Origin: RGIG1828 sp045586905
GTDB lineage: Bacteria; Bacillota; Clostridia; UMGS1810
Reading direction: 5' to 3'
DNA length: 53,515 nucleotides
NCBI GenBank assembly: GCA_045586905.1
Contig: JAZNBF010000081.1
Coordinates: 1 to 53,515 of the forward strand
The notes beneath the pieces were generated by a model, which was not told the origin of the DNA, ran no database searches, and saw nothing but the letters and a program-made list of their open reading frames with translations. Position numbers and translations under genes: made by a program. Position 1 is the stretch's first letter. Each line of letters starts with the position of its first letter. This document shows, in pieces, positions 1-8,375 of the stretch.

Positions 1-2
1 TA

Positions 3-440
3 GATTGTCTGTGTATTTCAAATGACACAGAACTTACTTTCAAAAAGCTTGAAGATGCGTGCATCCTTCTTGGAGAGGGTGTCGATTATATAGCAACCAA
101 TCCCGACTGGGTATGTCCCACATGGTATGGCTTTGTGCCCGATTGCGGTTCGTTTGCAGATATAATCTTCAAAGCCACTAAAAGAAGCCCTAAATTTATC
201 GGAAAGCCCGAGCCTGAAATGGCATACCTTGCAATGAAAGCAACAGGTTTTTCCAAAGAAGAAACAGCTCTCATGGGTGACAGACTTTATACAGATATAG
301 CCTGTGGTGTAAATGCCCAAATAAGCACGATTTTTGTTCTGAGCGGCGAGGGAACTTTGCAGGATGTTGAAAACAGCGATATAAAACCCGAATATATATA
401 CGAAAACATCAGAGAAATATATAAAGATTTAGTTAAATAA
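3..440 (+). CDS. HAD-superfamily hydrolase, NagD-like (5'-truncated)
   Basis: Only the C-terminal part of this gene is inside the window; the frame is open from base 3, so the start lies upstream. The visible ~145 residues carry the late motifs of a NagD/p-nitrophenylphosphatase-type HAD phosphatase: an ATNPD segment with a following CPT, the lysine motif GKPEPEM, and the acidic metal-binding motif MGDRLYTDI. These enzymes dephosphorylate small phosphate esters in the cytosol, and the substrate cannot be read from sequence. A GTG at 135 would begin a shorter protein lacking the cap region and is not the real start. The gene ends at a TAA 142 bases before the next gene, with a perfect inverted repeat in between. 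Confidence 0.85.
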   Translation, partial: DCLCISNDTELTFKKLEDACILLGEGVDYIATNPDWVCPTWYGFVPDCGSFADIIFKATKRSPKFIGKPEPEMAYLAMKATGFSKEETALMGDRLYTDIACGVNAQISTIFVLSGEGTLQDVENSDIKPEYIYENIREIYKDLVK

Positions 441-500
441 AGTCTTCGGACATATAACAACATAACAAGCGGAGCTATTTGTATTTTCTGTGTAATGAAA

Positions 501-538
501 TTTTTGAATTTTGCAATTTGTATTGCAAAATTCAAAAA
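501..538. repeat. Perfect 16-bp inverted repeat, 6-base loop
   Basis: Arms 501-516 and 523-538 are exact reverse complements (arm TTTTTGAATTTTGCAA) around a TTTGTA loop. The right arm contains the putative -35 box of the next gene. As RNA it would form a long A/U-rich stem, but no U-run follows it. It could be an operator, a weak terminator of the HAD gene, or both. Confidence 0.7.
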
Positions 539-551
539 TAACCGTTATAAT
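523..551 (+). promoter_or_regulatory. Sigma-A-type promoter of the cyclophilin-like lipoprotein gene
   Basis: TTGCAA at 523-528, a 17-base spacer and a perfect TATAAT at 546-551. The ribosome site AGGAGG (569-574) follows, then the ATG at 582. The -35 box lies inside the inverted repeat 501-538. Confidence 0.6.
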
Positions 552-581
552 GATAATATATTGTCACACAGGAGGCTTTGT

Positions 582-1220
582 ATGAAATTTTTAAAACTTT
601 TGTTTTCAATTGCTGCTATCGCAGTTTTGTTTGTAGCATGCTCCGGTGGTGAAACTCCCGACACATTAGTTGAAACCGACACTCTGAGCATCGACACTGC
701 CCCGACATCTGCCGCCACTCCCGAGCATACATTCGTAACCTTTGAGGTTGATGGCTATGGCAAATTTGTGGCAGAAACCTATCCCGAATATGCTCCCGAA
801 ACAGTGCGCCATTTTCTTTCACTTGTAGAAAGTGGTTACTACAACGGATTTACGATTGAAATAATCAATCACAGCAAAAACCTTGTTTCATCAGAGGCTT
901 CATCCTTAGCATCTTCCGACGAATCAGGTCAGAACCCGTCATCAGTAGTTGGTGAGTTTTTCAAAAATGGCAAAAGCAACACCTTAAAACTCGAAAAATA
1001 TACTCTTGCTCTGAATCATATCGATGGCAACTACGACACCGGCGTAGCTCAGTTTATGATTATGCTCACATCGTCTCATGACCTTGATGGTGAATATGCA
1101 GGTTTTGCACGGGTAGTAGAGGGCAAAGATGTAATAGACAGAATAGCCGGCTCCGAAACAGACATAAACGGTAAGCCTGTTTCGCCAATTGTAATGAAAA
1201 ATGTTCACATTAATGACTAA
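582..1220 (+). CDS. Cyclophilin-type PPIase-like lipoprotein, active site degenerate
   Basis: 212-residue exported protein. Residues 1-19 are a lipoprotein signal peptide ending in the lipobox FVAC, with lipidation at Cys20. A Ser/Thr-rich linker runs to about 50, then a cyclophilin fold: APETVRHFLSLVESGYYNGF, and late the QFMI and HDLDGEYAGF stretches plus VVEGKDVID. Active cyclophilins have F-H-R and a QGGD block after YYNG; here residues 90-94 read FTIEI and a Ser-rich insert follows, so the catalytic arginine is missing. It may be a surface chaperone or binding protein rather than an isomerase. The start at 582 is preferred over an upstream in-frame ATG at 495 because AGGAGG lies just before it, the signal peptide begins there, and the promoter sits between the two. 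Confidence 0.75.
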   Translation: MKFLKLLFSIAAIAVLFVACSGGETPDTLVETDTLSIDTAPTSAATPEHTFVTFEVDGYGKFVAETYPEYAPETVRHFLSLVESGYYNGFTIEIINHSKNLVSSEASSLASSDESGQNPSSVVGEFFKNGKSNTLKLEKYTLALNHIDGNYDTGVAQFMIMLTSSHDLDGEYAGFARVVEGKDVIDRIAGSETDINGKPVSPIVMKNVHIND

Positions 1221-1225
1221 TTTTT

Positions 1226-1243
1226 GTGTTAATTTTTTAACGA
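1226..1243. promoter_or_regulatory. Rex-like operator upstream of gapA
   Basis: The 18-base dyad GTGTTAA-TTTT-TTAACGA matches the Rex consensus TTGTTAA-N4-TTAACAA at 12 of 14 half-site positions. It ends 6 bases before the -35 box of gapA. Rex is the NADH/NAD+-sensing repressor of fermentation genes in Gram-positive bacteria. No rex gene is in this window, so the assignment rests on the site alone. Confidence 0.5.
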
Positions 1244-1249
1244 CACATC

Positions 1250-1278
1250 TTGCATATTTTTACATTTTATAGTAAAAT
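1250..1278 (+). promoter_or_regulatory. gapA promoter
   Basis: TTGCAT at 1250-1255, 17-base spacer, TAAAAT at 1273-1278. The 5' leader is short and carries AAGGAGG before the ATG at 1322. Confidence 0.6.
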
Positions 1279-1321
1279 ATATACCATAGCTATATTTTTT
1301 AAATTCAAGGAGGAATAAAAA

Positions 1322-2335
1322 ATGGCAGTAAAAGTTGCTATTAATGGTTTTGGCCGTATTGGCCGCTTGGCATTCAGACAGATGTTTGGTGCAGAAGGTT
1401 ACGAAATCGTAGCTATCAACGATCTCACAGATCCTAAGATGCTTGCTCATCTTCTCAAGTATGACTCATCTCAGGGCAGATACGACGGTCACACCGTTGC
1501 AGCTGGTGAAGATTCCATCACAGTAGATGGTAAAGAAATTAAAATCTATGCTATCAAAGATGCAAACGAATGCCCCTGGGGCGCACTCGATGTAGACGTA
1601 GTACTTGAGTGCACAGGCTTCTATTGCTCAAAAGACAAATCACAGGCACACATCAATGCAGGTGCTAAAAAGGTTGTTATTTCTGCTCCCGCAGGCAACG
1701 ACCTCAAAACAATCGTTTTCAGCGTTAATGAAGACACTCTCACAGCTGATGATACAATCATCTCTGCAGCTTCCTGCACAACAAACTGTCTCGCTCCCAT
1801 GGCAAAAGCTCTCAATGACTATGCTCCCATCCAGAGCGGTATCATGTCTACCATCCACGCATACACAGGCGATCAGATGATTCTCGACGGTCCCCACAGA
1901 AAAGGCGACCTCAGAAGAGCAAGAGCAGGCGCAGTTAACATTGTTCCTAACTCCACAGGTGCTGCAAAAGCTATCGGTCTTGTTATTCCCGAACTCAATG
2001 GCAAGCTCATCGGTTCTGCACAGAGAGTTCCCGTTCCCACAGGTTCCACAACCATTCTCACAGCTGTTGTTAAAGGCAAAGATGTTACAAAAGAAGGCAT
2101 CAATGCTGCTATGAAAGCTGCATCTTCTGCATCTTTCGGCTACAACGAAGACGAAATCGTATCTTCCGATATCATCGGTATCACCTACGGTTCACTCTTC
2201 GATGCTACTCAGACAATGGTTTCCAAAGTATCTGACGATCTTTATGAAGTACAGGTTGTTTCATGGTATGACAACGAAAACTCATACACAAGCCAGATGG
2301 TTAGAACAATCAAATACTTTGCAGAACTTGCATAA
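1322..2335 (+). CDS. gapA: Type I glyceraldehyde-3-phosphate dehydrogenase
   Basis: 337 residues, the usual family length. It oxidises glyceraldehyde-3-phosphate to 1,3-bisphosphoglycerate with NAD+ and phosphate in glycolysis. The N-terminal Rossmann motif is INGFGRIGRLAFRQ; the catalytic loop is SAASCTTNCLAP with nucleophile Cys152, and HAYTGDQ follows. The C-terminal signature WYDNENSYTSQMVRT is complete. Codon use is biased toward a restricted set, fitting high expression. It is monocistronic: it has its own promoter, a Rex-like operator and a strong terminator. Confidence 0.97.
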   Translation: MAVKVAINGFGRIGRLAFRQMFGAEGYEIVAINDLTDPKMLAHLLKYDSSQGRYDGHTVAAGEDSITVDGKEIKIYAIKDANECPWGALDVDVVLECTGFYCSKDKSQAHINAGAKKVVISAPAGNDLKTIVFSVNEDTLTADDTIISAASCTTNCLAPMAKALNDYAPIQSGIMSTIHAYTGDQMILDGPHRKGDLRRARAGAVNIVPNSTGAAKAIGLVIPELNGKLIGSAQRVPVPTGSTTILTAVVKGKDVTKEGINAAMKAASSASFGYNEDEIVSSDIIGITYGSLFDATQTMVSKVSDDLYEVQVVSWYDNENSYTSQMVRTIKYFAELA

Positions 2336-2350
2336 GTTATAAAGCCAATC

Positions 2351-2384
2351 AAAACACTCCGATTTATTCGGAGTGTTTTTTTGT
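2351..2384 (+). terminator. Rho-independent terminator of gapA
   Basis: Stem 2353-2362 (AACACTCCGA) pairs perfectly with 2368-2377 and is extended by flanking A-T pairs. Five-base loop, then a T-run. Confidence 0.9.
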
Positions 2385-2475
2385 TTATTTTTAAAAAACT
2401 CTTTTCTTTTATTTGTTTTTGTAGTATAATGTAAAATAAGTATAGTTGTCTTTAAATTTTGAAAAGAGGATCATA

Positions 2476-2814
2476 ATGAACAATAAAAATAAATATAAAA
2501 CCACCATATTAGGAAGCGAATACACTTTCGTTGCTTCAGATGATGAACAATATCTTGAAAAGCTATGCACAGAGGTTAAAGAAAGAATGAATGATATTTC
2601 AAAAAATCACAACCTCAAGCCAATGAAAGCATCTGTTTTAACTGCTATCAATCTTTGCGATGAGCTTGTTAAATCAAGAGAAAGAATAGAAGCTCTCGAA
2701 AATGAGCTCGCATCTTATTTGTCTGAAGAAGAAAAACTCAAAAGAGAAATCAGTGTGCTCGAGGAAGAAAAGAAATATCTCAAAAATGTGATTTCCTCAA
2801 ACCGACTGCGTTAG
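2476..2814 (+). CDS. zapA: Cell division protein ZapA
   Basis: 112 residues with the ZapA/YshA layout. A short N-terminal globular part begins with KYKTTILGSEYTF, includes the aspartate-rich turn SDDEQYLEKL and the helix pattern VLTAINLCDELVK. A long C-terminal coiled coil (about residues 60-112) is rich in Glu, Lys and Leu heptads. ZapA bundles FtsZ filaments at the Z-ring. The start at 2476 is chosen over an in-frame TTG at 2446 because AAGAGG lies just before it. A TATAAT at 2425-2430 suggests a promoter, with a poor -35. The U32 protease follows 16 bases downstream, an arrangement common in Clostridia. Confidence 0.85.
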   Translation: MNNKNKYKTTILGSEYTFVASDDEQYLEKLCTEVKERMNDISKNHNLKPMKASVLTAINLCDELVKSRERIEALENELASYLSEEEKLKREISVLEEEKKYLKNVISSNRLR

Positions 2815-2830
2815 TATTTTTTCAGAAAGA

Positions 2831-4933
2831 ATGATAAAAATGTCAAACAAAACAATCGAAATTCTTGCTCCCGGCGGCAGCCTCAGCTGTGTGAAAGCTG
2901 CCATAGATTCAGGCGCCGATGCTGTCTATTTCGGAGGCTCAAGATTTGGTGCGCGCACAAATGCAGTAAATCTTTCAAACGATGAAATCATTGAAGCGAT
3001 AGAATATGCTCATCTCCGTTTTGCCAAGCTCTATGTAACTGTCAACACTCTTGTCTCAGACGCAGAGCTGGAAGATGTGTATGAATTCATAAAATTTTGC
3101 TACATTTCAGGTGTCGACGGTGTTATTGTTCAGGACCTCGGCGTGTTTAATATAATTAAAAAACATTTTCCCGACCTTCGTATTCATGCAAGCACACAGA
3201 TGACCATTCACAACCTTGCCGGTGCACAGATGGCCCACAAGCTCGGCTTTGACAGGGTAGTGCTTTCAAGAGAACTCTCGCTTGAAGAAATAAAACACAT
3301 TGCTTCCAATTGCCCCATAGAGCTCGAGGTGTTTGTTCACGGTGCTCTTTGCATGAGCTATTCAGGTCAGTGTCTTTTTTCGAGCTTTCTTGGCGGTCGC
3401 AGTGGTAACCGAGGCTCCTGTGCTCAACCGTGCCGCTTGCCCTATACACTTTTAGATTCCACCGGTGCAGAGGTAAGCGAAAAAGAAAAATATCTTTTGA
3501 GCCTTAAAGACCTTTGCCTTGCCGAACACATCAAAGAGTTAAAAGATGCAGGTGTCACCTCGTTCAAAATTGAGGGCAGAATGAAAAGTGAAGCCTATGT
3601 GAGCGCAGTTTCCGGCATATACAACAAATACCGTGACGGTGGCAAAATAAGCTCAGACGACAAAAAGCTTTTAAAAAATGTTTTCTCACGTTGTGGTTTT
3701 ACTCAGGGCTACTATAATGCTTCATATGGCAGAGAAATGCTCAGCTACTCTTCAAATCAGGACAACATCTTCGCCACTGCTACCGATGATGTTTTAAATG
3801 AGGCCAAAAGCTTTGCAGTATCAGATTTCCACATAGGTGTTGATGCTGAATTTTCTGCAAAACTTGGCAAGAGAGCAGAATTTACTGTTTGCTATGACTC
3901 ACAAAAGTTTACATCAATATCTGAAAATATAATTGAGCCTGCTCAGAATGTTCCCGTTGATGAAGAAAGAATAAGACAGCAGCTCTTAAAACTTGGTGGC
4001 ACAGTTTTTGAATATTCTTCGCTCAGAATTATGGCAGATGATGGCATTTATATTTCAGTTAAAGATATAAATGCGCTCAGAAGAGATGCTTTTGATAAGC
4101 TGAAAGCTCACATTCTTTCCTCCGGCAGACAAACAGATAGTTCCGATATCATGATTATAAAACCGGAAAAAAAGCCGAAACACTCTCGCATAACCTGCTC
4201 AGTTCTTAACTTCGAGCAGGCGCAGAAAGCGTTTGACCTTGGCTTTGAACGTGTATATGTTCCTTATGATGTATACAGGTTGCACTCATCATATTTCAAT
4301 TCCGAACCCGATGTTTTTGTGCCAAAACTTCCTCCTGTTATTCACGATACAAGACCAATTGACATAAATACAATCAAGACTGATGCAGTTTGCACTACAA
4401 ACATCGGCCAGCTTTCCTTGGTCGACAAAGGCAAAAAAATATATGCCGATTACAGACTCAATGTTTTCAACACGCTCTCTTCAAAGCAGCTTATGAGCAT
4501 GGGTGTCGACTCGATTTGTCTTTCACCCGAGCTCACAATTGCAGAGCTCAAAGACATAGGCTCATCTGTTCCCACGGAAATTGTTGTCTATGGCAGAATT
4601 TCCATGATGACAGTTCGCAACTGCGTTGTTCGTTCTTCCAAAAATAAATGCTCCTGTAAACCGGGAGAAATTTATTATCTCAAAGACCGAAAAAACATCT
4701 GTTTTCCCGTTGTGCCCGACAAAACCTCATGCACAAATGTTATCTATAACAGCGCACCCATCGTTATGTCCGACAGACTCAATGAGTTAAAGAATGTCTG
4801 TGCCGACTTCCATCGCTATGATTTTACCGTGGAAACACCCGAAGAGATGGAAAGAGTGGTCGCAATGTATGAAAAAGGCAAAAAACCCGAAGGCTTCTTT
4901 ACCAGAGGTCATTACTATAACGGTGTTTTGTAA
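2831..4933 (+). CDS. U32 family peptidase
   Basis: 700 residues, the long form of the family. The N-terminal half is the U32 TIM-barrel-like domain: EILAPGGS at the start, SGADAVYFGG, HASTQMTIHN, and the signature FVHGALCMSYSGQC followed by GSCAQPCRLPY. The cysteines of this block match the iron-sulfur-type U32 proteins now tied to RNA or small-molecule hydroxylation (RlhA, UbiU/UbiV), so collagenase activity should not be assumed. The C-terminal ~300 residues include a second Cys cluster near residues 595-615. Start: ATG at 2831 with a weak AGAAAG ahead; a second ATG at 2840 is equally possible. It probably shares a transcript with zapA and dut. Confidence 0.88.
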   Translation: MIKMSNKTIEILAPGGSLSCVKAAIDSGADAVYFGGSRFGARTNAVNLSNDEIIEAIEYAHLRFAKLYVTVNTLVSDAELEDVYEFIKFCYISGVDGVIVQDLGVFNIIKKHFPDLRIHASTQMTIHNLAGAQMAHKLGFDRVVLSRELSLEEIKHIASNCPIELEVFVHGALCMSYSGQCLFSSFLGGRSGNRGSCAQPCRLPYTLLDSTGAEVSEKEKYLLSLKDLCLAEHIKELKDAGVTSFKIEGRMKSEAYVSAVSGIYNKYRDGGKISSDDKKLLKNVFSRCGFTQGYYNASYGREMLSYSSNQDNIFATATDDVLNEAKSFAVSDFHIGVDAEFSAKLGKRAEFTVCYDSQKFTSISENIIEPAQNVPVDEERIRQQLLKLGGTVFEYSSLRIMADDGIYISVKDINALRRDAFDKLKAHILSSGRQTDSSDIMIIKPEKKPKHSRITCSVLNFEQAQKAFDLGFERVYVPYDVYRLHSSYFNSEPDVFVPKLPPVIHDTRPIDINTIKTDAVCTTNIGQLSLVDKGKKIYADYRLNVFNTLSSKQLMSMGVDSICLSPELTIAELKDIGSSVPTEIVVYGRISMMTVRNCVVRSSKNKCSCKPGEIYYLKDRKNICFPVVPDKTSCTNVIYNSAPIVMSDRLNELKNVCADFHRYDFTVETPEEMERVVAMYEKGKKPEGFFTRGHYYNGVL

Positions 4934-4956
4934 TAAACAAAAGGAAGGTTTCAAAA

Positions 4957-5412
4957 ATGAAAACTGCTGAGATTAAAATCAAGTTTTTAGATAATAATAA
5001 AGAAAAAGCACTGCCTTTTTATGCAACCGACGGTTCTGCCGGCATGGATCTGAAAGCTGTGCTTGAACATAGCATCACTCTCGCTCCACTTGAAAGAGCG
5101 CTCATCCCCACGGGCATTGCAATCTCACTTCCCGGTCCCGAGTTTGGTGCATTTCTCTTTGCCCGTTCAGGCCTTGCTTCAAAGCATGGCATAACACTGG
5201 CAAATTCGGTTGGCGTCATCGACAGTGACTACACGGGTGAAATTAAAGTTGCGCTTGTCAACTTAAGTAATGAACCATACACCATAGAAAATGGCGAAAG
5301 AATTGCACAGATGGTAATTTTAGAGGTGGCAAAAGCTCAATTCACAGTTTCCGACACTTTAGAAAAAACACAAAGAGGCAGTGGAGGTTTTGGCTCCACG
5401 GGCTCCTTTTGA
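4957..5412 (+). CDS. dut: Deoxyuridine 5'-triphosphate nucleotidohydrolase (dUTPase)
   Basis: 151 residues, a typical trimeric dUTPase. It hydrolyses dUTP to dUMP and pyrophosphate, keeping uracil out of DNA and supplying dTMP synthesis. All five motifs are present in order: GSAGMDLKA, RSGLASK, GVIDSDYTGEIKVAL, ERIAQMVI and the C-terminal RGSGGFGSTG that closes over the nucleotide. AAGGAAGG precedes the ATG. It is separated from the U32 gene by 23 bases and from maf by 12, so all are probably co-transcribed. Uracil-DNA glycosylase is also encoded in this window, at 23 kb. Confidence 0.95.
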   Translation: MKTAEIKIKFLDNNKEKALPFYATDGSAGMDLKAVLEHSITLAPLERALIPTGIAISLPGPEFGAFLFARSGLASKHGITLANSVGVIDSDYTGEIKVALVNLSNEPYTIENGERIAQMVILEVAKAQFTVSDTLEKTQRGSGGFGSTGSF

Positions 5413-5424
5413 GAGGTGAAATAA

Positions 5425-6003
5425 ATGGATTTTATTCTTGCTTCCAAATCTCCTCGCAGGCGTGAGATTTTAAGTGGGGTAGGGCTTGAGTTTAAAGTTG
5501 TTGAAAGCCATGTCGATGAGTCAGGCATTGCAAAAGACATTCCTCCTAAGTTTTATGTTCAGGAGCTTGCCATGCTCAAATCTGCCGATGTAGCCTCAAA
5601 ATCACATAAGGGCGCCCTTGTTATAGGTGCCGACACTGTCGTTGTGTCCGATGGCAAAATCATTGGCAAGCCCCATAATTTTGACGAGGCATATCAGATG
5701 CTTTCATCTTTTTCAGGCTCCACCCATACCGTTGTATCAGGCATTTCAGTAACCGACAGCACCACCATGACCACAGTAACCGACTACTGTGAAACTGAGG
5801 TCAGTTTTTTCCCTATGACCGATACAGAAATCGCAGATTATATCAATACATACAAACCCTATGACAAGGCAGGTGCATACGGCATTCAGGAATATGCAGG
5901 GGTGTTTATTGAAAAGATAAACGGTGACTACTACAATGTAGTCGGCTTGCCTCTTTCCAGATTGTATCAGTTGCTTAAAAAGGAGTTTGGTGTAATAATC
6001 TGA
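5425..6003 (+). CDS. maf: Maf family nucleoside triphosphate pyrophosphatase
   Basis: 192 residues. The family signature ILASKSPRRREIL is at the extreme N-terminus. GADTVVV with the catalytic Asp, and DKAGAYGIQEYAG near the C-terminus, are intact. Maf proteins hydrolyse non-canonical or selected nucleotides (dTTP/UTP class) and are linked to septum arrest in Bacillus. The gene sits between dut and mreB, its customary place. AGAGGTGA precedes the ATG. Confidence 0.93.
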   Translation: MDFILASKSPRRREILSGVGLEFKVVESHVDESGIAKDIPPKFYVQELAMLKSADVASKSHKGALVIGADTVVVSDGKIIGKPHNFDEAYQMLSSFSGSTHTVVSGISVTDSTTMTTVTDYCETEVSFFPMTDTEIADYINTYKPYDKAGAYGIQEYAGVFIEKINGDYYNVVGLPLSRLYQLLKKEFGVII

Positions 6004-6017
6004 AGGGAGAAGTACCT

Positions 6018-7016
6018 GTGTCTAAAAAAGATATAGGAATTGACCTTGGAACTGCTAATACACTCATATATCAAAAAACAAAAGGCATTGTTTTAGATGA
6101 ACCAAGTGTTGTTGCAATTGATGCTGCAAGTGGCAAAATTGTTGCAGTTGGCACAGAAGCAAAAGCAATGCTTGGACGCACCCATTCTCAGATAAAAGCC
6201 ATACGCCCTCTGACCGACGGTGTAATAGCCGATTTTGAAGCAGTAGGGGCAATGCTAGGCTTTTTTGTAAAAAAAGTCATAAAGTCATCGGGGTTCAAAC
6301 CCCGTGCAATAGTCAGTGTGCCTGCGGGCATAACTGAAGTTGAACGCAAGGCAGCCATGGAAGCTGCCTCAGGAGCAGGCATAAGAAATATAAGTCTCAT
6401 TGAAGAACCCATGGCAGCAGCGATAGGCGCAGGTCTTAGTGTTGATGATGCTTCAGGCATCATGATCGTAGACATTGGCGGAGGCACAAGCGAGGTGGCA
6501 GTCATTTCGCTTGGCGGCATCGTTTCACACAAAACTGTGCGCATTGGCGGCGACAGATTCGACGAAGCAATAATCAGCTATATCCGCAAAAAGTACGGTA
6601 TCTGTACCGGATATCACAGTGCAGAAACTATAAAATTAAAACTTGGAACAGTCTCTGAAACCCCGTCGTCTTCACAATTTGAAATCAGTGGCAGAAACTA
6701 TGCCTCGTTCTTGCCTTCTTCAGCTTCTGTGAACAGTGACGATATAAAAAATGCGCTTCTTCCCGAAATTCATTCAATAATCAATGCCATTAAAACTGTT
6801 CTCGAAGAAACTTCGCCCGACCTTTCATCCGACATACTCTCGTCGGGTATAGTTCTGGCAGGTGGCGGAGCTTTGATAAAAGGCATCGATTCCCTCATTT
6901 CGAATCTGACAGGCATGCCGGTTCAGATTGCAGACAACCCTCTGTGCAGTGTTGCGCTCGGACTCGGCAAACTGATTGAAGATAAAAATACCAACAGAAA
7001 AATTTTCAAGTCATAA
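6018..7016 (+). CDS. mreB: Rod shape-determining protein MreB
   Basis: 332 residues, actin fold. The phosphate-1 loop is GIDLGTANTLIY, phosphate-2 is DIGGGTSEVAVISLGGI, and the adenosine motif LAGGGALIKGID is near the C-terminus. MreB filaments on the inner membrane guide the elongasome. The start is GTG at 6018 behind GAAGGGAG. It is the first of four adjacent elongation genes (mreB, mreC, mreD, PBP2), with 27-base and 18-base gaps and then a zero-base junction. Confidence 0.94.
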   Translation: MSKKDIGIDLGTANTLIYQKTKGIVLDEPSVVAIDAASGKIVAVGTEAKAMLGRTHSQIKAIRPLTDGVIADFEAVGAMLGFFVKKVIKSSGFKPRAIVSVPAGITEVERKAAMEAASGAGIRNISLIEEPMAAAIGAGLSVDDASGIMIVDIGGGTSEVAVISLGGIVSHKTVRIGGDRFDEAIISYIRKKYGICTGYHSAETIKLKLGTVSETPSSSQFEISGRNYASFLPSSASVNSDDIKNALLPEIHSIINAIKTVLEETSPDLSSDILSSGIVLAGGGALIKGIDSLISNLTGMPVQIADNPLCSVALGLGKLIEDKNTNRKIFKS

Positions 7017-7043
7017 AATCCTCACATAAGCAGGTGCATACAA

Positions 7044-7856
7044 ATGAATTTTTTTAGAAATCATAAAAACAGTATAGTTATTATTCTTCTCACAGTGCTC
7101 TTTGTTTCCCTCATGATATCATCAAGTGCCGGCAAACCTAATGCAGGCATTGTTTCAAACACAATAGGCGTTGTGCTCAAACCTTTTCGCTCGGCAGGAA
7201 ATTTTGTGTCAAACTGCCTTAAATACGGTGTCGATGCCGACAAGTACGAAACAGAAAACACCATTTTAAAACAACAGATTATTGCAATGAACAAAAAATG
7301 TGCCGACTACGATAAGCTCTTTGAAGAAAACGAAAAACTCCGTTCCATGCTTGAACTCAGCAAAACAACATCAGAATACAATCTCAAAGCTGCCAATGTC
7401 ATTGCTTCCGACACTCAAAACTGGGCAAGCTGCCTTACCATAGACAAAGGGCTCAAAGACGGTATAAAGAAAAACGATGCAGTAATGACAGAAATCGGTC
7501 TTGTGGGACATGTGAGTGAGGTTGGCAGAAACTGGGCAAAGGTTGTAACCATACTCGACACCACAAGCTCTGTCGGAGCAGTTGTCGAGCGAATTGAAGA
7601 ATATTGCATGATTCAGGGTGATGTCTCTGTTTTCGACAAAAATTTGTGTGCCATAAAATACCTGACCACCGATACAGCTGTTTCGGTTGGTGATGTAGTA
7701 ACCACATCGGGTTCGGGAGGCATATATCCGTCAGGCATTGCAATTGGCAAAATCAACGAAATAAAACCCAATTCCAATGGCATTTCATGGGATGCGGTTG
7801 TTGCACCACTTGTGGATTTTTCCTCTATTGGCGAGGTCTTTGTTGTAATAAAATAA
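7044..7856 (+). CDS. mreC: Rod shape-determining protein MreC
   Basis: 270 residues. A short cytoplasmic N-terminus is followed by one membrane helix (about residues 11-27). A coiled coil covers about 68-110 and carries the ENEKLRSMLEL pattern. The periplasmic-side beta domain includes DKGLKDGIKKNDAVM and VGHVSEVGRNWAKVVTI, and GGIYPSGIAIGKI near the end. MreC is the elongasome scaffold that activates PBP2. It sits in the expected order between mreB and mreD. Confidence 0.92.
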   Translation: MNFFRNHKNSIVIILLTVLFVSLMISSSAGKPNAGIVSNTIGVVLKPFRSAGNFVSNCLKYGVDADKYETENTILKQQIIAMNKKCADYDKLFEENEKLRSMLELSKTTSEYNLKAANVIASDTQNWASCLTIDKGLKDGIKKNDAVMTEIGLVGHVSEVGRNWAKVVTILDTTSSVGAVVERIEEYCMIQGDVSVFDKNLCAIKYLTTDTAVSVGDVVTTSGSGGIYPSGIAIGKINEIKPNSNGISWDAVVAPLVDFSSIGEVFVVIK

Positions 7857-7874
7857 TATGAGTGAAAAGGAGTA

Positions 7875-8375
7875 GTGAACATATTGAAAAAGTTTTTTCT
7901 CTTTCTTACATTTTTAATACTTTTTCTTGTGCAAACCACATCTGGTGAGCTTCTCAGAATTTTTGGCGCAGTTCCAAATCTTTTGCTCACTTTCACCATA
8001 ATCTATTGTGTAAATTCTTCTGTCCTCTCAAGTGTCTTAGTAGGTGCCATAGCAGGACTCTTAACAGATGTATCAACCAATGCAGCACTTGGCATAAATG
8101 CACTTCTTATGACATATACAGCTGTTTTTACTTCGTTTCTTTCTTCAAAAATTTTGTATGAAAGAAAAATTATAATCTGCATCACTGTCTTTGCTTTAAG
8201 TTTGTTATATGAGTTTGCAAGTGTTGCTATTACAAATTTTTTCGTAAATAGTCTTCCTGTTTTTTATATCACAATAAGATACACACTTCTTTCGTGTGCA
8301 TACAATACAATTGTTGCAGTTCCACTTGTTTATCTGATAAATAAACTCAAGTTTGAATATGTAAGAGGGATTTAA
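7875..8375 (+). CDS. mreD: Rod shape-determining protein MreD
   Basis: 166 residues, almost wholly hydrophobic, with about five predicted membrane helices and the N-terminal pattern KKFFLFLTFLILFLVQTT. The GLLTDV segment typical of MreD is present in the second loop. The start is GTG at 7875 behind AAAAGGAG; a TTG at 7884 is the alternative. Its TAA is immediately followed by the ATG of the PBP2 gene, indicating translational coupling. Assignment leans on position, because MreD is poorly conserved. Confidence 0.88.
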   Translation: MNILKKFFLFLTFLILFLVQTTSGELLRIFGAVPNLLLTFTIIYCVNSSVLSSVLVGAIAGLLTDVSTNAALGINALLMTYTAVFTSFLSSKILYERKIIICITVFALSLLYEFASVAITNFFVNSLPVFYITIRYTLLSCAYNTIVAVPLVYLINKLKFEYVRGI

